Positions 52,242 to 62,100 of a stretch of 64,000 bases of DNA are shown in pieces (within the stretch, counting starts at the first letter, position 1; each line of letters starts with the position of its first letter). Made by a program: the position numbers and the translations under genes. The stretch comes from Niallia sp. NCCP-28 (GTDB lineage Bacteria > Bacillota > Bacilli > Bacillales > Cytobacillaceae). The notes under the pieces were generated by a model, which ran no database searches, was not told the DNA's origin, and saw only the letters and a list, made by a program, of their open reading frames with translations. The DNA lies in contig NZ_BQYJ01000003.1 in assembly GCF_023168165.1 (NCBI RefSeq), positions 558,001 through 622,000 of the forward strand, read 5' to 3'.

Positions 52242-53252
52242 TCATTCTTTTCTATTAGGAATCTTTGATTTTCTAAAGCCATCAAATATATGAATAACAG
52301 CAAATACCACAAAAATTGAAATGATTCCACCAGTTATCCACGCTTTTAACTGCAGAGCTGTGATGGAAAATAAATCGGTCATATAAAAAATAAATTTTTG
52401 GTTCAGCAAATCTGGATTGCTGAAAATAACAATAAACACAGTGGTTGCTAAAATTTCGATAACCCCATTTATGATTGCCATATTTTTGGTCCACTGCCCT
52501 TTTATTAATTGATAAATGGCCAATGCAGCTTCTGCTCCGACAATGACAACAACAAACGCCCAATACTGCAGCAAAATATCCTGATTCAACGCTGGTATAA
52601 TAAACTCAAGCCTATTTCCGCCCCCTTCATATACTCCAAGAAGATGATTGGCATAGAAATAAAGTGTTGCCCATATCGCTGTCCACATGAGACTTCCAAA
52701 TACTTCAAACTTTGTGATAGCCTTTTTCTTTGGGATATAAGGAATATTCTTTAAATCATCGGGCTTCCACGGCTGAAAACTTGCCGTTAAAGGCGTTTTG
52801 TCTTTTACTTTGTCTGTTCGCTCTAAAATAGCAAAAACAATGGTTAACCAAAAGAAAACTTGAAAACCTGCTTCGAGAACCCTCCAAATTCCTATTCCGA
52901 TCATGTCTAATACAAGATTCATAACTGCTTCTTCCCCATTAAAAGCAATAATATGCTCTGCAATCATGGAAAGCAGTGAAATAACAGCAGCAATAGGCAA
53001 AATCATTTTTAATAAAGATAGGTATAAATCAAAGTAGCGAGGCCCAATTAAATGCATAGGCTGATCCCGATATCTGCTGGCCAAAATAGCCGGATTTCCC
53101 AGTTTCTCAAGCACTAATTTTACATCGCCTTCTGTATAATCATCTGAAAGCATATCCTCAATAGTAGATCTTAACTCCATTCCAATATCTTCACGGTTTT
53201 TTTCAGGAAGCCTTCGAACAACTTCTTCTATATAAATCTCAATCAGATTCAT
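52242..53252 (-). CDS. HAAS-domain membrane protein
   Basis: 336 residues. The first 60 residues (YIEEVVRRLPEKNREDIGMELRSTIEDMLSDDYTEGDVKLVLEKLGNPAILASRYRDQP) form the HAAS helical domain (also called permease prefix/DUF1700), which is typically paired with PadR regulators. About six to eight hydrophobic helices follow, with a long loop near 160-200. Its start overlaps the padR stop by 14 bases. Function unknown, probably an envelope protein controlled by that PadR. Confidence 0.85.
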   Translation of the reverse strand: MNLIEIYIEEVVRRLPEKNREDIGMELRSTIEDMLSDDYTEGDVKLVLEKLGNPAILASRYRDQPMHLIGPRYFDLYLSLLKMILPIAAVISLLSMIAEHIIAFNGEEAVMNLVLDMIGIGIWRVLEAGFQVFFWLTIVFAILERTDKVKDKTPLTASFQPWKPDDLKNIPYIPKKKAITKFEVFGSLMWTAIWATLYFYANHLLGVYEGGGNRLEFIIPALNQDILLQYWAFVVVIVGAEAALAIYQLIKGQWTKNMAIINGVIEILATTVFIVIFSNPDLLNQKFIFYMTDLFSITALQLKAWITGGIISIFVVFAVIHIFDGFRKSKIPNRKE

Positions 53253-53586
53253 TTTCTTCCTCTCCTTTTAATAATCCATATAGTTCTTTTGAATTTTTTA
53301 GCCATTCCTTTTTCAACTGTAAAAAGACATCTACTCCATATTCACTTAAAACATAATATTTGCGGGGCCTGCTTTCAGTCGTATCCCAACTGCTGGTTAC
53401 TAGTTCCTGCTTTTCTAAACGACGAAGCAAAGGATATAACGTGCTTTGATCAATGGGAATTCCTGAATTCTCCAATAATTGAACCAAAGAATAGCCGTAT
53501 TGTGGTGTTCGCAATTGGCTTAAAACAGCTAATGTCAATGTTCCTCTCCTTAACTCCGTCATTAATGAATTTAGTAATGTACTCAT
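53239..53586 (-). CDS. PadR family transcriptional regulator
   Basis: 115 residues. LRRGTLTLAVLSQLRTPQYGYSLVQLLENSGIPIDQSTLYPLLRRLEKQELVTSSWDTTESRPRKYYVLSEYG is the PadR winged helix (residues 12-85). Short PadR proteins repress envelope-stress or efflux genes. It is first of a two-gene unit with the HAAS membrane protein and presumably represses its own promoter; TATATGTCATACACTATACG just upstream (minus-strand leader) is repeat-rich. Confidence 0.9.
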   Translation of the reverse strand: MSTLLNSLMTELRRGTLTLAVLSQLRTPQYGYSLVQLLENSGIPIDQSTLYPLLRRLEKQELVTSSWDTTESRPRKYYVLSEYGVDVFLQLKKEWLKNSKELYGLLKGEEENESD

Positions 53587-53830
53587 TCACCCACCTCATT
53601 TATTAGATACTATATGTCATACACTATACGGTTTATACTATGTATCATACACTATTGTTGTCACTCAAACAATTGAAATAAAAAATATTTACATAAAAGC
53701 TGATTTCCTCATAAATAAAATATTTTTTTAATCGCTATAAATCTTGATAGTCTGGGAATTTCTATTTTTTTTAAGTTCGCTATTTATTATGTCGAGGTCT
53801 TTTTTTAATGACAAAAAGAGCGAGTATTGT

Positions 53831-54202
53831 CTACTCGACTCTATAACGATAATCCCTGGATTTTATTGTTTCTACATCAATGTAATTGATGCTGTATTCA
53901 ATAACATCATTGATAAACAATTGATGCTTTTTGGCAAATTCTTTGACGCGTTCTAATAATTCTTTATCATACGTTGTTTTATACTGAACGCGATCTTTTG
54001 GCCTTGTTTTTTTATCAAACATGATGATTCCTTCTGCCATCACATGCTGCAATCCATTTTCAATTAAATAATTGGCATGTGTATCATGTTCATCAGCCAG
54101 TTCATTTAATTGTGCAATAATGTTCTTGCTGATATTTGTTCGAAATTTGACCCTTGTTTCATCGACTTCTTGAATTAATCTTCCATTCACCTTTTTCCAC
54201 AT
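53831..54202 (-). CDS. Protein with tandem ribbon-helix-helix-like segments
   Basis: 123 residues. Two similar stretches, VKFRTNISKNIIAQLNELADEHDTHANYLIENGLQHV and VQYKTTYDKELLERVKEFAKKHQLFINDVIEYSINYI, each have a beta strand followed by two helices, like Arc/MetJ-type DNA-binding folds repeated in one chain. A single polypeptide would then make an intramolecular RHH dimer. The exact family is not known to me. AAGGTG precedes the ATG. Alone on the minus strand. Confidence 0.7.
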   Translation of the reverse strand: MWKKVNGRLIQEVDETRVKFRTNISKNIIAQLNELADEHDTHANYLIENGLQHVMAEGIIMFDKKTRPKDRVQYKTTYDKELLERVKEFAKKHQLFINDVIEYSINYIDVETIKSRDYRYRVE

Positions 54203-54306
54203 ATTTATTTCACCTTTTGTTTAGGATGTTTTAAGCTATATAATTATTTATAACATTATAATAAATGATATTTGCAAGTTTGGTCACCTTTACTTATCTT
54301 TGAATG

Positions 54307-54738
54307 TTATTCAGCAAAAAAATCTTCATAAGGGCTGGCATACAAATCGATATCAAATTCCGCTTCGATACTTGAGGCAAATTTGATTGCTTCTTTATCG
54401 AGATATAAAGCTGGAGTGCTTCCATTTGCTATTTTAATTACGATAAAAAATTTGCATTCAACTAAATAGTTCTCTTTTATTTCCTTTATTACTGAAGTTT
54501 TATTTTGCAGCTTGTTTAGGATCTGCTGAAGCTGCTCATTGACATCACACGAAACTTGGTAGCCCGTGCTTAAATCCCAACTCGTCTCTTTTCTGGAAAA
54601 TGATGAGGAACGATTAGCGATTAGTTCACCTTTTTTATAAGCTGTAGTAGGCAATACTCCTAATTTTCCAGAGATATTTTCTATTGGGAATGCATCGCCA
54701 AATATACTGAAACAAACCATTACAGTTGTTTTTGTCAT
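54307..54738 (-). CDS. DUF4279 domain-containing protein
   Basis: 143 residues. FSIFGDAFPIENISGKLGVLPTTAYKKGEL, SSWDLSTGYQVSCDVNEQLQQILNKLQ-like text and the ending ALYLDKEAIKFASSIEAEFDIDLYASP follow the DUF4279 pattern, a family often found near toxin loci but without a proven role. GGAGGCGGG precedes the ATG. The neighbours upstream are a P-loop kinase and an efflux pump, also on the minus strand. Confidence 0.78.
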   Translation of the reverse strand: MTKTTVMVCFSIFGDAFPIENISGKLGVLPTTAYKKGELIANRSSSFSRKETSWDLSTGYQVSCDVNEQLQQILNKLQNKTSVIKEIKENYLVECKFFIVIKIANGSTPALYLDKEAIKFASSIEAEFDIDLYASPYEDFFAE

Positions 54739-54770
54739 AAGTCCCGCCTCCTTCCAAACTTCCTCCTATT

Positions 54771-55298
54771 CTAGTTAAAGTATTTCTCCACTTCGTTCTT
54801 ATCTTTTAAAATGATAAAATCCATATTCTCTTGTTGAAAACTTTTTAAAAGCTTTGGTTTGCTGTCTGTTTCAAAAACTTTATTCCATTCAAACATCTTT
54901 TTAAATAGGCGAAAAGAAGGTGTATAGTTGGCTTCCTCTATTCCTAATAACTGTCGTATATATCGTTTTGTAATTCTATATTTCCTTACTAAATAAGGGG
55001 TATCCAACAAGATGACTATATCCGCATGCTGAAAACTTTTTGCTACCCAGTTGTGATATTGGCTTCCTTCTATAATCCACCTTTTTGTCTTAACTATCTC
55101 ATCTAAATAGGCATCTCTTTCCTCATCCGTTCTTCTGACATCCCTCAATTCCCCCCTTTTCCATACTACATTATCCAGCTCATAATAAGGCTGGCCATAT
55201 TGTTTCGATAACACTCGCGCTAATGTAGTTTTCCCGCTGCCTACTGAACCAATAATATGTACTTTATCCGGCATATTTCTTTTCAATTGCTTCACCAC
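54771..55298 (-). CDS. P-loop NTPase of the FlaR/adenylate-kinase-like group
   Basis: 175 residues. Walker A is IIGSVGSGKTTLA (about residues 15-27). YELDNVVWKRGELRDVRRTDEERDAYLDEIVKTKRWIIEGSQY is the segment seen in proteins called DNA topology modulation protein FlaR, small AAA/adenylate-kinase-like NTPases with no clear role. The start may be the inner ATG at 55274, since the GTG at 55298 has no ribosome binding site. Confidence 0.8.
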   Translation of the reverse strand: MVKQLKRNMPDKVHIIGSVGSGKTTLARVLSKQYGQPYYELDNVVWKRGELRDVRRTDEERDAYLDEIVKTKRWIIEGSQYHNWVAKSFQHADIVILLDTPYLVRKYRITKRYIRQLLGIEEANYTPSFRLFKKMFEWNKVFETDSKPKLLKSFQQENMDFIILKDKNEVEKYFN

Positions 55299-55370
55299 GC
55301 CATCTATTATTAGCCCATACTCTCTACATTTCTTTGTTAGTTTATAATTACCTTCTTTCGTAATTAAAAA

Positions 55371-56588
55371 TTATGAAGCCATTTTTTTCCTCTCGTATTC
55401 GCTATCAATAAATTTAAAATATGGCAGTAAAATCCCTAACAATGAGACGATACTAATAATGGAGCCTACTCCTATGTATAAAGGGCGTATTCCCCATAAT
55501 TCACTGAAAACACCGCCCGCTGCTACTCCTAATGGCATCATGCTTCTTATAATAAGTGAACGCACAGAGAAAACTTTGCCCATCAGTCGCTCTGGCACTA
55601 TTTGTTGGGAAATGGTCAAGTTGTTTACATTAAAAACCGCCATCACGATGCCAGCAAGCACTTCTGTAGCTACAGCAAAAACAATAGAACTGGTCATTCC
55701 TAAATTAATATAAGTTAAGCCGCCTATCATTAAAGAACCGAGCATAAGCACTCTTCTGCTTTTTAGTATAATTTTCCCCACAAGCAATGTGCCAATCACA
55801 TATCCTAAAGGGAATCCCGCCATAAAATAACCGTACATTGTGTAATTTCCATGGAGCACATCCGTTATATACGGGATATTGATCACCATTGCCACCCCTA
55901 CGCCAAATTGGACAAACGCAAGGAATATACCTAACCAAACGATTGTTTTTTGCTGAAAAAAATAGCGGCTTCCTTCGATAAATTGTTCTGCCCAAGTTTT
56001 TCGAACACTTGAAACCGTTCTTTTTTCATGAATGCCCCCTAATAAACAGCCGCTTGCAATAAACAATAGACATACTAAACTTAATGACAAACGAATTCCT
56101 CCATACTCGATAATAATTCCAGCCATAACAGGAGCACAAAATGTCATAAAACGAACAATGCCATCTGTATAAGCATTTGCGGTGCTTAATTGTTCAGTGG
56201 AAACAATTGTCGGCAGAATTACTTGGTTGGCAAGCGAATAAAAAGGAGAAATAAGGCCTACCAGTATTTGCACGGCATATATATGCCAAGGGATTAATGA
56301 ATTGGTCAAATATCCAATCAGTGGAATAAGAAAAATAATTCCCCTGCTCCAAAGGGAAAAGACCATTATCTTTTTTCTGCTCCATTTGTCAATATAGGGC
56401 CCAATAAATAATTGAAGCACAAGTGAAGGCAAAAAATAGACTAGCCACATGCTGCCCAAAGCCATTGGCGAACCAGTCAATTCATAGATTAAAAGAGAAT
56501 TGCAAAATGCTCCGACAGCACCGCCCAATTCAGAGACAGCATTTCCTATCCACATACATGAAAAAGATTTATTTTTAAATATACGCAA
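55371..56588 (-). CDS. MFS transporter, DHA3 drug efflux type
   Basis: 405 residues, 12 helices. FKNKSFSCMWIGNAVSELGGAVGAFCNSLLIYELTGSPMALGSMWLVYFLPSL and the loop GPYIDKWSRKKIMVFS are typical of the DHA3 group (macrolide and other drug exporters, e.g. Mef-like). TTG start; ribosome binding site weak (GGTGCTGG). The gene for an ArsR-type regulator ends 31 bases upstream, so the pump is probably its target in one transcript. Confidence 0.88.
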   Translation of the reverse strand: MRIFKNKSFSCMWIGNAVSELGGAVGAFCNSLLIYELTGSPMALGSMWLVYFLPSLVLQLFIGPYIDKWSRKKIMVFSLWSRGIIFLIPLIGYLTNSLIPWHIYAVQILVGLISPFYSLANQVILPTIVSTEQLSTANAYTDGIVRFMTFCAPVMAGIIIEYGGIRLSLSLVCLLFIASGCLLGGIHEKRTVSSVRKTWAEQFIEGSRYFFQQKTIVWLGIFLAFVQFGVGVAMVINIPYITDVLHGNYTMYGYFMAGFPLGYVIGTLLVGKIILKSRRVLMLGSLMIGGLTYINLGMTSSIVFAVATEVLAGIVMAVFNVNNLTISQQIVPERLMGKVFSVRSLIIRSMMPLGVAAGGVFSELWGIRPLYIGVGSIISIVSLLGILLPYFKFIDSEYERKKMAS

Positions 56589-56619
56589 TCCAGCACCGCT
56601 TTCTCTTTAAATTTCAAGT

Positions 56620-57666
56620 CTATCTTAGGTGCAAGTATAAATCTAATTCTTTTGCCAAAACATTAATTGCCTCTTTTTTTAAAACGTATCTTGCATTTCT
56701 TATCTCTACTAACTGAGCGGATCTCAGCATTTTTAAATGATGATGAACCGTTGATTTTCCTAAATCTAATTGATCTGTAATCTCCTGAAGTGTACGACTA
56801 CTTTCAAATAGCAGTTTCACGATTCGTAGTCTCATCTCATCACCTAAAGCCTTATATTTTGCTACTAAAAAATTGTTTGGCATATATTTATCAGCTGAAA
56901 ATACACTCTCATTGGAAACAGGATAATAATATACCTTCGCTCCCTCAATATCAGCAGCAATATTCCATGGACGATAAATAAATTGTGGAATCAACAAAAC
57001 TTTATATACACTTGGTTCAGGTGAATAGGTAATGCCAGCTGTTGCCCATTCAACCAATTCTTCCGGATTCATTTTTGTTTTCATCTTTTCTTTTGTTGCA
57101 GCATCTGTTTGCAATATGGGAGTTAAATTGCTTAATTCCGTCTCCACTACTTCCTCGTACCATCCTGTCATGACACATATTAGATGGCGTTTCAATTGCT
57201 CAGCATCTGCATGACTAATAAATGCAATGTAATTTGGAAAAAAAGAGTTATCTTGTGTTAATTCCATTAGTTGTTTTATGGCAGTTTTAACTTTATTTGC
57301 TGCTTGTTCTCTTAAAGCTTGCTGTGATTTCCCTATGTATGGAAGACATATAAATTTTAGTTCTGTTGGTGAAAGTTCCTGTATATAAGATGTAAATTCT
57401 TTTATGGTTAAAAAATCCTTTTGATGCAGTAATTGCAGTAATGCTTTCCATGTATTATTTTTTTCTACATAGTCTAAATGATTACATAACTCTACAGATA
57501 AAGATTCTTTTTGTTCTATCCAGTAGCTCCTTGGTTTTTCTAATGTATCCAATAATGGAGTATTTGTAATGGCAGCTATTCCTAATGCACATTCCCATAA
57601 TGCCGAATATTTTATTTCCACTTGATACGTTTCTTGTTTTCTGCAAGTTGCACTAAAAACTTCCAT
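56620..57666 (-). CDS. ArsR-type helix-turn-helix regulator with large N-terminal sensor domain
   Basis: 348 residues. The C-terminal 90 residues (LVAKYKALGDEMRLRIVKLLFESSRTLQEITDQLDLGKSTVHHHLKMLRSAQLV) are an ArsR/SmtB winged helix; the 250-residue N-terminal part is of the DUF5937-like kind that senses small molecules. No metal-binding Cys pair is visible, so the signal is likely organic. It lies just ahead of the DHA3 pump gene. An inverted repeat in its upstream region could be its operator. Confidence 0.85.
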   Translation of the reverse strand: MEVFSATCRKQETYQVEIKYSALWECALGIAAITNTPLLDTLEKPRSYWIEQKESLSVELCNHLDYVEKNNTWKALLQLLHQKDFLTIKEFTSYIQELSPTELKFICLPYIGKSQQALREQAANKVKTAIKQLMELTQDNSFFPNYIAFISHADAEQLKRHLICVMTGWYEEVVETELSNLTPILQTDAATKEKMKTKMNPEELVEWATAGITYSPEPSVYKVLLIPQFIYRPWNIAADIEGAKVYYYPVSNESVFSADKYMPNNFLVAKYKALGDEMRLRIVKLLFESSRTLQEITDQLDLGKSTVHHHLKMLRSAQLVEIRNARYVLKKEAINVLAKELDLYLHLR

Positions 57667-57720
57667 ACTCGAATACCTCCCCTTAACGTTTATTCCTCTT
57701 CATTCTATATTGATAGAATG

Positions 57721-57746
57721 AAATATTCAATAAATATAGAATATTT
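57721..57746. promoter_or_regulatory. Candidate operator upstream of the ArsR-type gene
   Basis: AAATATTC (57721-57728) and GAATATTT (57739-57746) form an inverted repeat with ten bases between, about 55 bases before the start codon of the ArsR-type gene. Otherwise the 306-base gap holds no gene. Confidence 0.45.
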
Positions 57747-57972
57747 ATATATGATTTTACATATAAAAAACTTAGTTCTTTCTAGATAATGGTGATCATT
57801 AGGAGTAATGATGAATTCTCTGTTAATAAAAAATGGAAGAACTACTTAATTAGCAGCTCATCCATTTTACCAAACAAATCTTTACAATTATGTATCGCCA
57901 CAACCAAAGAAAGAAAGATGCACCACGACCATTATAATACGCTTCATTTCGCATAAAAAGAATAAACAGTTT

Positions 57973-58707
57973 TTATTCCTTTCCTAATGAAAACCCTTCA
58001 AACAGTCTCCCCCCATATGGCTTTAATACCATATCACACAAATGAATTACCTTATCTTTTTCACCTAATCTATAATAATCCTCAAATGCTTCAACAAACT
58101 TTTCGGCCAATGCTTCATCGTATTCTTTTAATGCACGAATAATCCATTTGGAAGAGCCAATCCAGCAACCATTGGCTCTTAAAACAAACTCCTGTAGAAG
58201 TTCCGCTAGTGTATTAGCTATAAATAGTTCTTCCCCACGTTTAGTTGATCCTATAAAGTCGTCGAGAGCGTCTGTTATAAAATAACGTTTTATTGTCAGT
58301 AATTCTTTGGTCCACCTTTCAGGGCCCTTATCCAATAACGATTTCGCCTCTTTTTTTATAGATTCTAAAATTCCCTCATCTTTTAAAATAATCCCTTCCC
58401 ATACCATTCTTGGCATAGAAGGTTTTGCATTGTGATAGTCCCTATCAAAAAAATGTTTATAGGAAGTTAAGTTATGAACGAAAATCTCTATTGCCCACCC
58501 AAATTCTATCAAAGACTCTCTGTAGGAAGTATGAATACCTTTATCAAATACGACTATATCAAGATCAGAAGTAATCGTTTCTTGCCCTCTCACAACGCTT
58601 CCAGCTAATACCGCACCTTGACAGTAGGGAAAATGCTTATCAACAAATAATTTAGCTGCTTTCAGCGGTTCTAACCTTTTAGTAGTTCCCACTATTCCAT
58701 CCCCCAT
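57973..58707 (-). CDS. Nucleotidyltransferase-domain protein
   Basis: 244 residues. AVLAGSVVRGQETITSDLDIVVFDKG (about residues 33-58) is the polymerase-beta-type catalytic motif G-S-x3-G...DxD; FGWAIEIFVH supplies a possible third acidic residue. The helical C-terminal part resembles aminoglycoside nucleotidyltransferases and related proteins of unknown substrate. It lies between drug-efflux and UvrA-like genes. ATG at 58707 with AATCATGGGGGATGG; ribosome binding site not strong. Confidence 0.83.
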   Translation of the reverse strand: MGDGIVGTTKRLEPLKAAKLFVDKHFPYCQGAVLAGSVVRGQETITSDLDIVVFDKGIHTSYRESLIEFGWAIEIFVHNLTSYKHFFDRDYHNAKPSMPRMVWEGIILKDEGILESIKKEAKSLLDKGPERWTKELLTIKRYFITDALDDFIGSTKRGEELFIANTLAELLQEFVLRANGCWIGSSKWIIRALKEYDEALAEKFVEAFEDYYRLGEKDKVIHLCDMVLKPYGGRLFEGFSLGKE

Positions 58708-59042
58708 GATTAATTTAGTTCATAATAAATTTGAATGCACCTTAAATTTATTATGTAATGAAAATATAATTTAAAATGGATCATTCGCTGATGCAATAAA
58801 CAAAAACCTTATCTATTAAAATTTGCTCATTCATTCCATCAACAAAAAGTTTGCTGCCCTAACTTTAAAGGTGTTTTACATTCTGACTGCCTTTTTATAA
58901 AAGTAAGGGTGGCATTTTCATGGAATAATACTTTTATATATTTGAGATTTCCTATCCTTCTATTAATGTTTTTATACAATGGATTGAATTAGTACTTTTT
59001 AATATTCCTTTAAACCAATAGTCTCTTCTTCGGAATAGCATA
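58708..59042. other. Gene-free stretch
   Basis: AT-rich, no frame with credible start; nothing recognised on either strand. Confidence 0.45.
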
Positions 59043-59079
59043 AAAACTCATTTGCAATTTGTGATGGCAAATGAGTTTT
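59043..59079. terminator. Terminator of the UvrA-like gene
   Basis: AAAACTCATTTGC (59043-59055) pairs with GCAAATGAGTTTT (59067-59079); on the minus strand it follows the UvrA-like stop by about 60 bases and ends in TTTTTA. Confidence 0.85.
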
Positions 59080-59138
59080 CTATTACAGACTGACATCTAG
59101 CTTTGTTTTAAAATATGGATTGTTTTAATCATTCTAAT

Positions 59139-62100
59139 TTAATTATTTTGCTCCAGACATTGATAAACCGCCATCATATCTCGTTTATTCAACTCGCGAA
59201 TACGGTGGAAAATTGGAATATCTGCAACAGCCTCCATATTTAGGTTTTCATCAACAACATCACTTACTTTGCCAGTTAGCCATGTTTGTATGTTTGTGCC
59301 ATTGACGATTTTCTTACGCCCTTCCTCATCAATGCCACTTGCATAACAACTAACACATGGAACCGATAATTTATGCACACCATCATGGAGCCCATCTTCC
59401 GAAATTACTTTTTTTCCTTTACAGAAGGGGCATGGATGACTTTTTTTAATCTTATTAATTAGGGTGACTATTTTTTTATAACCAAACGCTTCATAGACAT
59501 ACGTCAATTTTTTGTATTTTCCATTGGTGAAATACTTATCAATAATTGTTTCTCTAGTTTCGTCAATATTGGCAAAATCACAGATTGTTAACAGACTTTT
59601 GCTGCTTATTGCTTCGATATTGCCTTTTATTCTGTCCCAAAATGGTAAAACATTTTGTAATACCATTTCATATCCTGCAAAGCTTGCGAGCTCTAGTTCA
59701 AACATTTTCAGCGATACTTGTATTTCCCTAGGAAGTAAAGAAACCTCTTCCGTAAGTGCAATATCGCCGCCAACAATGGCTTTTAGTTTTTCCAGTTCTG
59801 GCAGATTCCCTACCGTTTTTATGACTTCATCAATAGGTTGATGAATAATCTCACGAATATCCACATCGCCAAAATTTAGTTTTTTACAGTGATTTAGTAC
59901 AGTTCCTCGACAAACTGGACAAGTAATCATCTCTTTTGATGCTTTTATATGCTCTTTAATAATTGATTTCGAAATAGCCATATAACGCCCAATGATTAGA
60001 TTAAAACCTTCCCATGTTCTTGAAGCCTTACCTGCTTTATCATAAAATGACTTTTCCCAATAACCGTATAAAAAGGTATGCTTTTCTGCTTCTGTCATCT
60101 CGTTATAACTTTTGCTTATATCCTGACCAAGTTCATTTTTTATCTCATCAAAGATGAATTGCAATTTTGAAAATTGGTAGTATTTTAAAATCTCCATCAC
60201 ATCTGGATGCAATAGGCCATCCCAAAATGGCACAGTTTTATCCTGAATAACAACATCAAAATCAAATTTTTCAATCATCCGGCGGCCTGAGCAGCATGAA
60301 CAATGATTGTTTTGATAATAGAAATCGAAGCTGTTCGTATCTTTATTGGTTGGATGAGCGGCTACTATATGATTGATCAAACCACCAATTTCATAAAGAA
60401 AACTATATTGACTATACAGGTGCCGTTCCAGATCAATGGCGATAACGGGTGCAATTGTTTCAGATTCATATTCACCATAAATCAAACGGGCCATTGATGA
60501 TAAGCTTTTTAAGATGCCGCCCTTATAAATGTTTTCTGCATTTTTAAAATAGGCAATATGATTTTCTTTTAAATAGTTAATTCCCTTTTGGTGATTAAGT
60601 GTTGAAGAAATTTGCAATGGAACAACTCTATCTTCCTTGTTTTTTTCACGATAATAATCATCATGACTGACAACATCAAGATGTTGAACAGGAGCAAGCT
60701 GTCTTTTACCAAAATCAACAATAAAATCAGAGCTTTTTAGCATGTAAGTATTATGTTCAATCATCATAATGGAGACAGATTCATCCTGCAGAATGCCTCT
60801 GATGCTATCAATAAATTGATTTAAAATATTTTGTGATAAACCTTTTGATGGTTCGTCAAAAATAAAAAGCGTATGTGGATTTCTTGAGTTGGCAAACAGC
60901 TCAGAAACTAAATGAACACATTGAAATTCGCCTGTCGACAGGGTTTGCGTTTTTCTTTCCAATGTCAAATAACCGAGTCCCAGCTTAATCAGTAAACTCA
61001 AGCGTTTATGAGCGATGTCTCCATTTGGAATGTCCTCCATAATATCTTCAATAGAGCGCTGAAAAATATCATCAATTTCGTTGCTGTATTTGGTGATTTT
61101 CTTTTTAATATCAAGAAACGTTGCGACAGTGGACCGGCTGGTAATCGATTGGTTTCGGTCCTGCCCTACCATGACCAGTTTATCTTTTGGATATCGCTTC
61201 AGAAAATCCTTGGAGATACACTCATTTACAAGGGTCGATTTCCCACATCCAGACTCACCTGTAAAGGTTACAAGTCTATTTTTTGGAATCTGAATTTCAT
61301 CTATTTGAACATTACGACAGTAAAGATCATGAAATTGATAGTATCCTGTTGGCATTTCCTGATTTCGTTCCCAAAAAATAGGTTTTGGACGAGGAGATTC
61401 CCCGACAATTTCCCCACCGTATTTGCCACTGCCAGGACCAAAAAACAATTGCTCATCAGCTGTATCGAGCACTGTGTCAGAGTGATCAATAAGCCAGATT
61501 TGATTCTTATAGCCCAATTGTTTAATCTGTTCCAAAATTTTCAATAGAGTTTGGCGATCAAGACCAACAGAGATTTCATCAATGATAATCACAGTATTTT
61601 CACTGGCCGCCATAAATTCCGCCAAGTAAAGCCGTGTTAATTCTCCTCCTGACAATGTACCCATAATCCGATTTAATGTTAAGTAGCCAATATTCATATT
61701 GATAATATTTTTAAGAATATATTGTTTTTCTTCATTAATATGTAATTCCTCTGAAAGGGAATGAATCGATTCAATGCTTAAATTGTTGATATCAGAAATA
61801 CTATACGACTGATTCCATAATTCTATTTTATAATGCTCAACTTCCGGATTATAACGCCTGCCTTTACACTTTTTACATTCGACATTTTTGGTAGTGCCCC
61901 GTCCTTTACACTCCGAACACCAGCCTAATGCATTATTAAAGGAAAAAACTTCTGGCGAAAGATGAAATTTTTCTGCAAGCCTCTTGCGAATCTCTTTAAA
62001 AACGCCAGTATGGGTGCCAATCGTGGAACGAGGATTAGAAGAAATGGATGACTTCCCTAGAAAAAGAACTAAAGGCATATCCTCTATCTTGATGGCACTA

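Noticed and set aside
53689-53700. TATTTACATAA-like text as a further dif arm
   Set aside because: Only a partial match to the arm and not linked to a stop codon.
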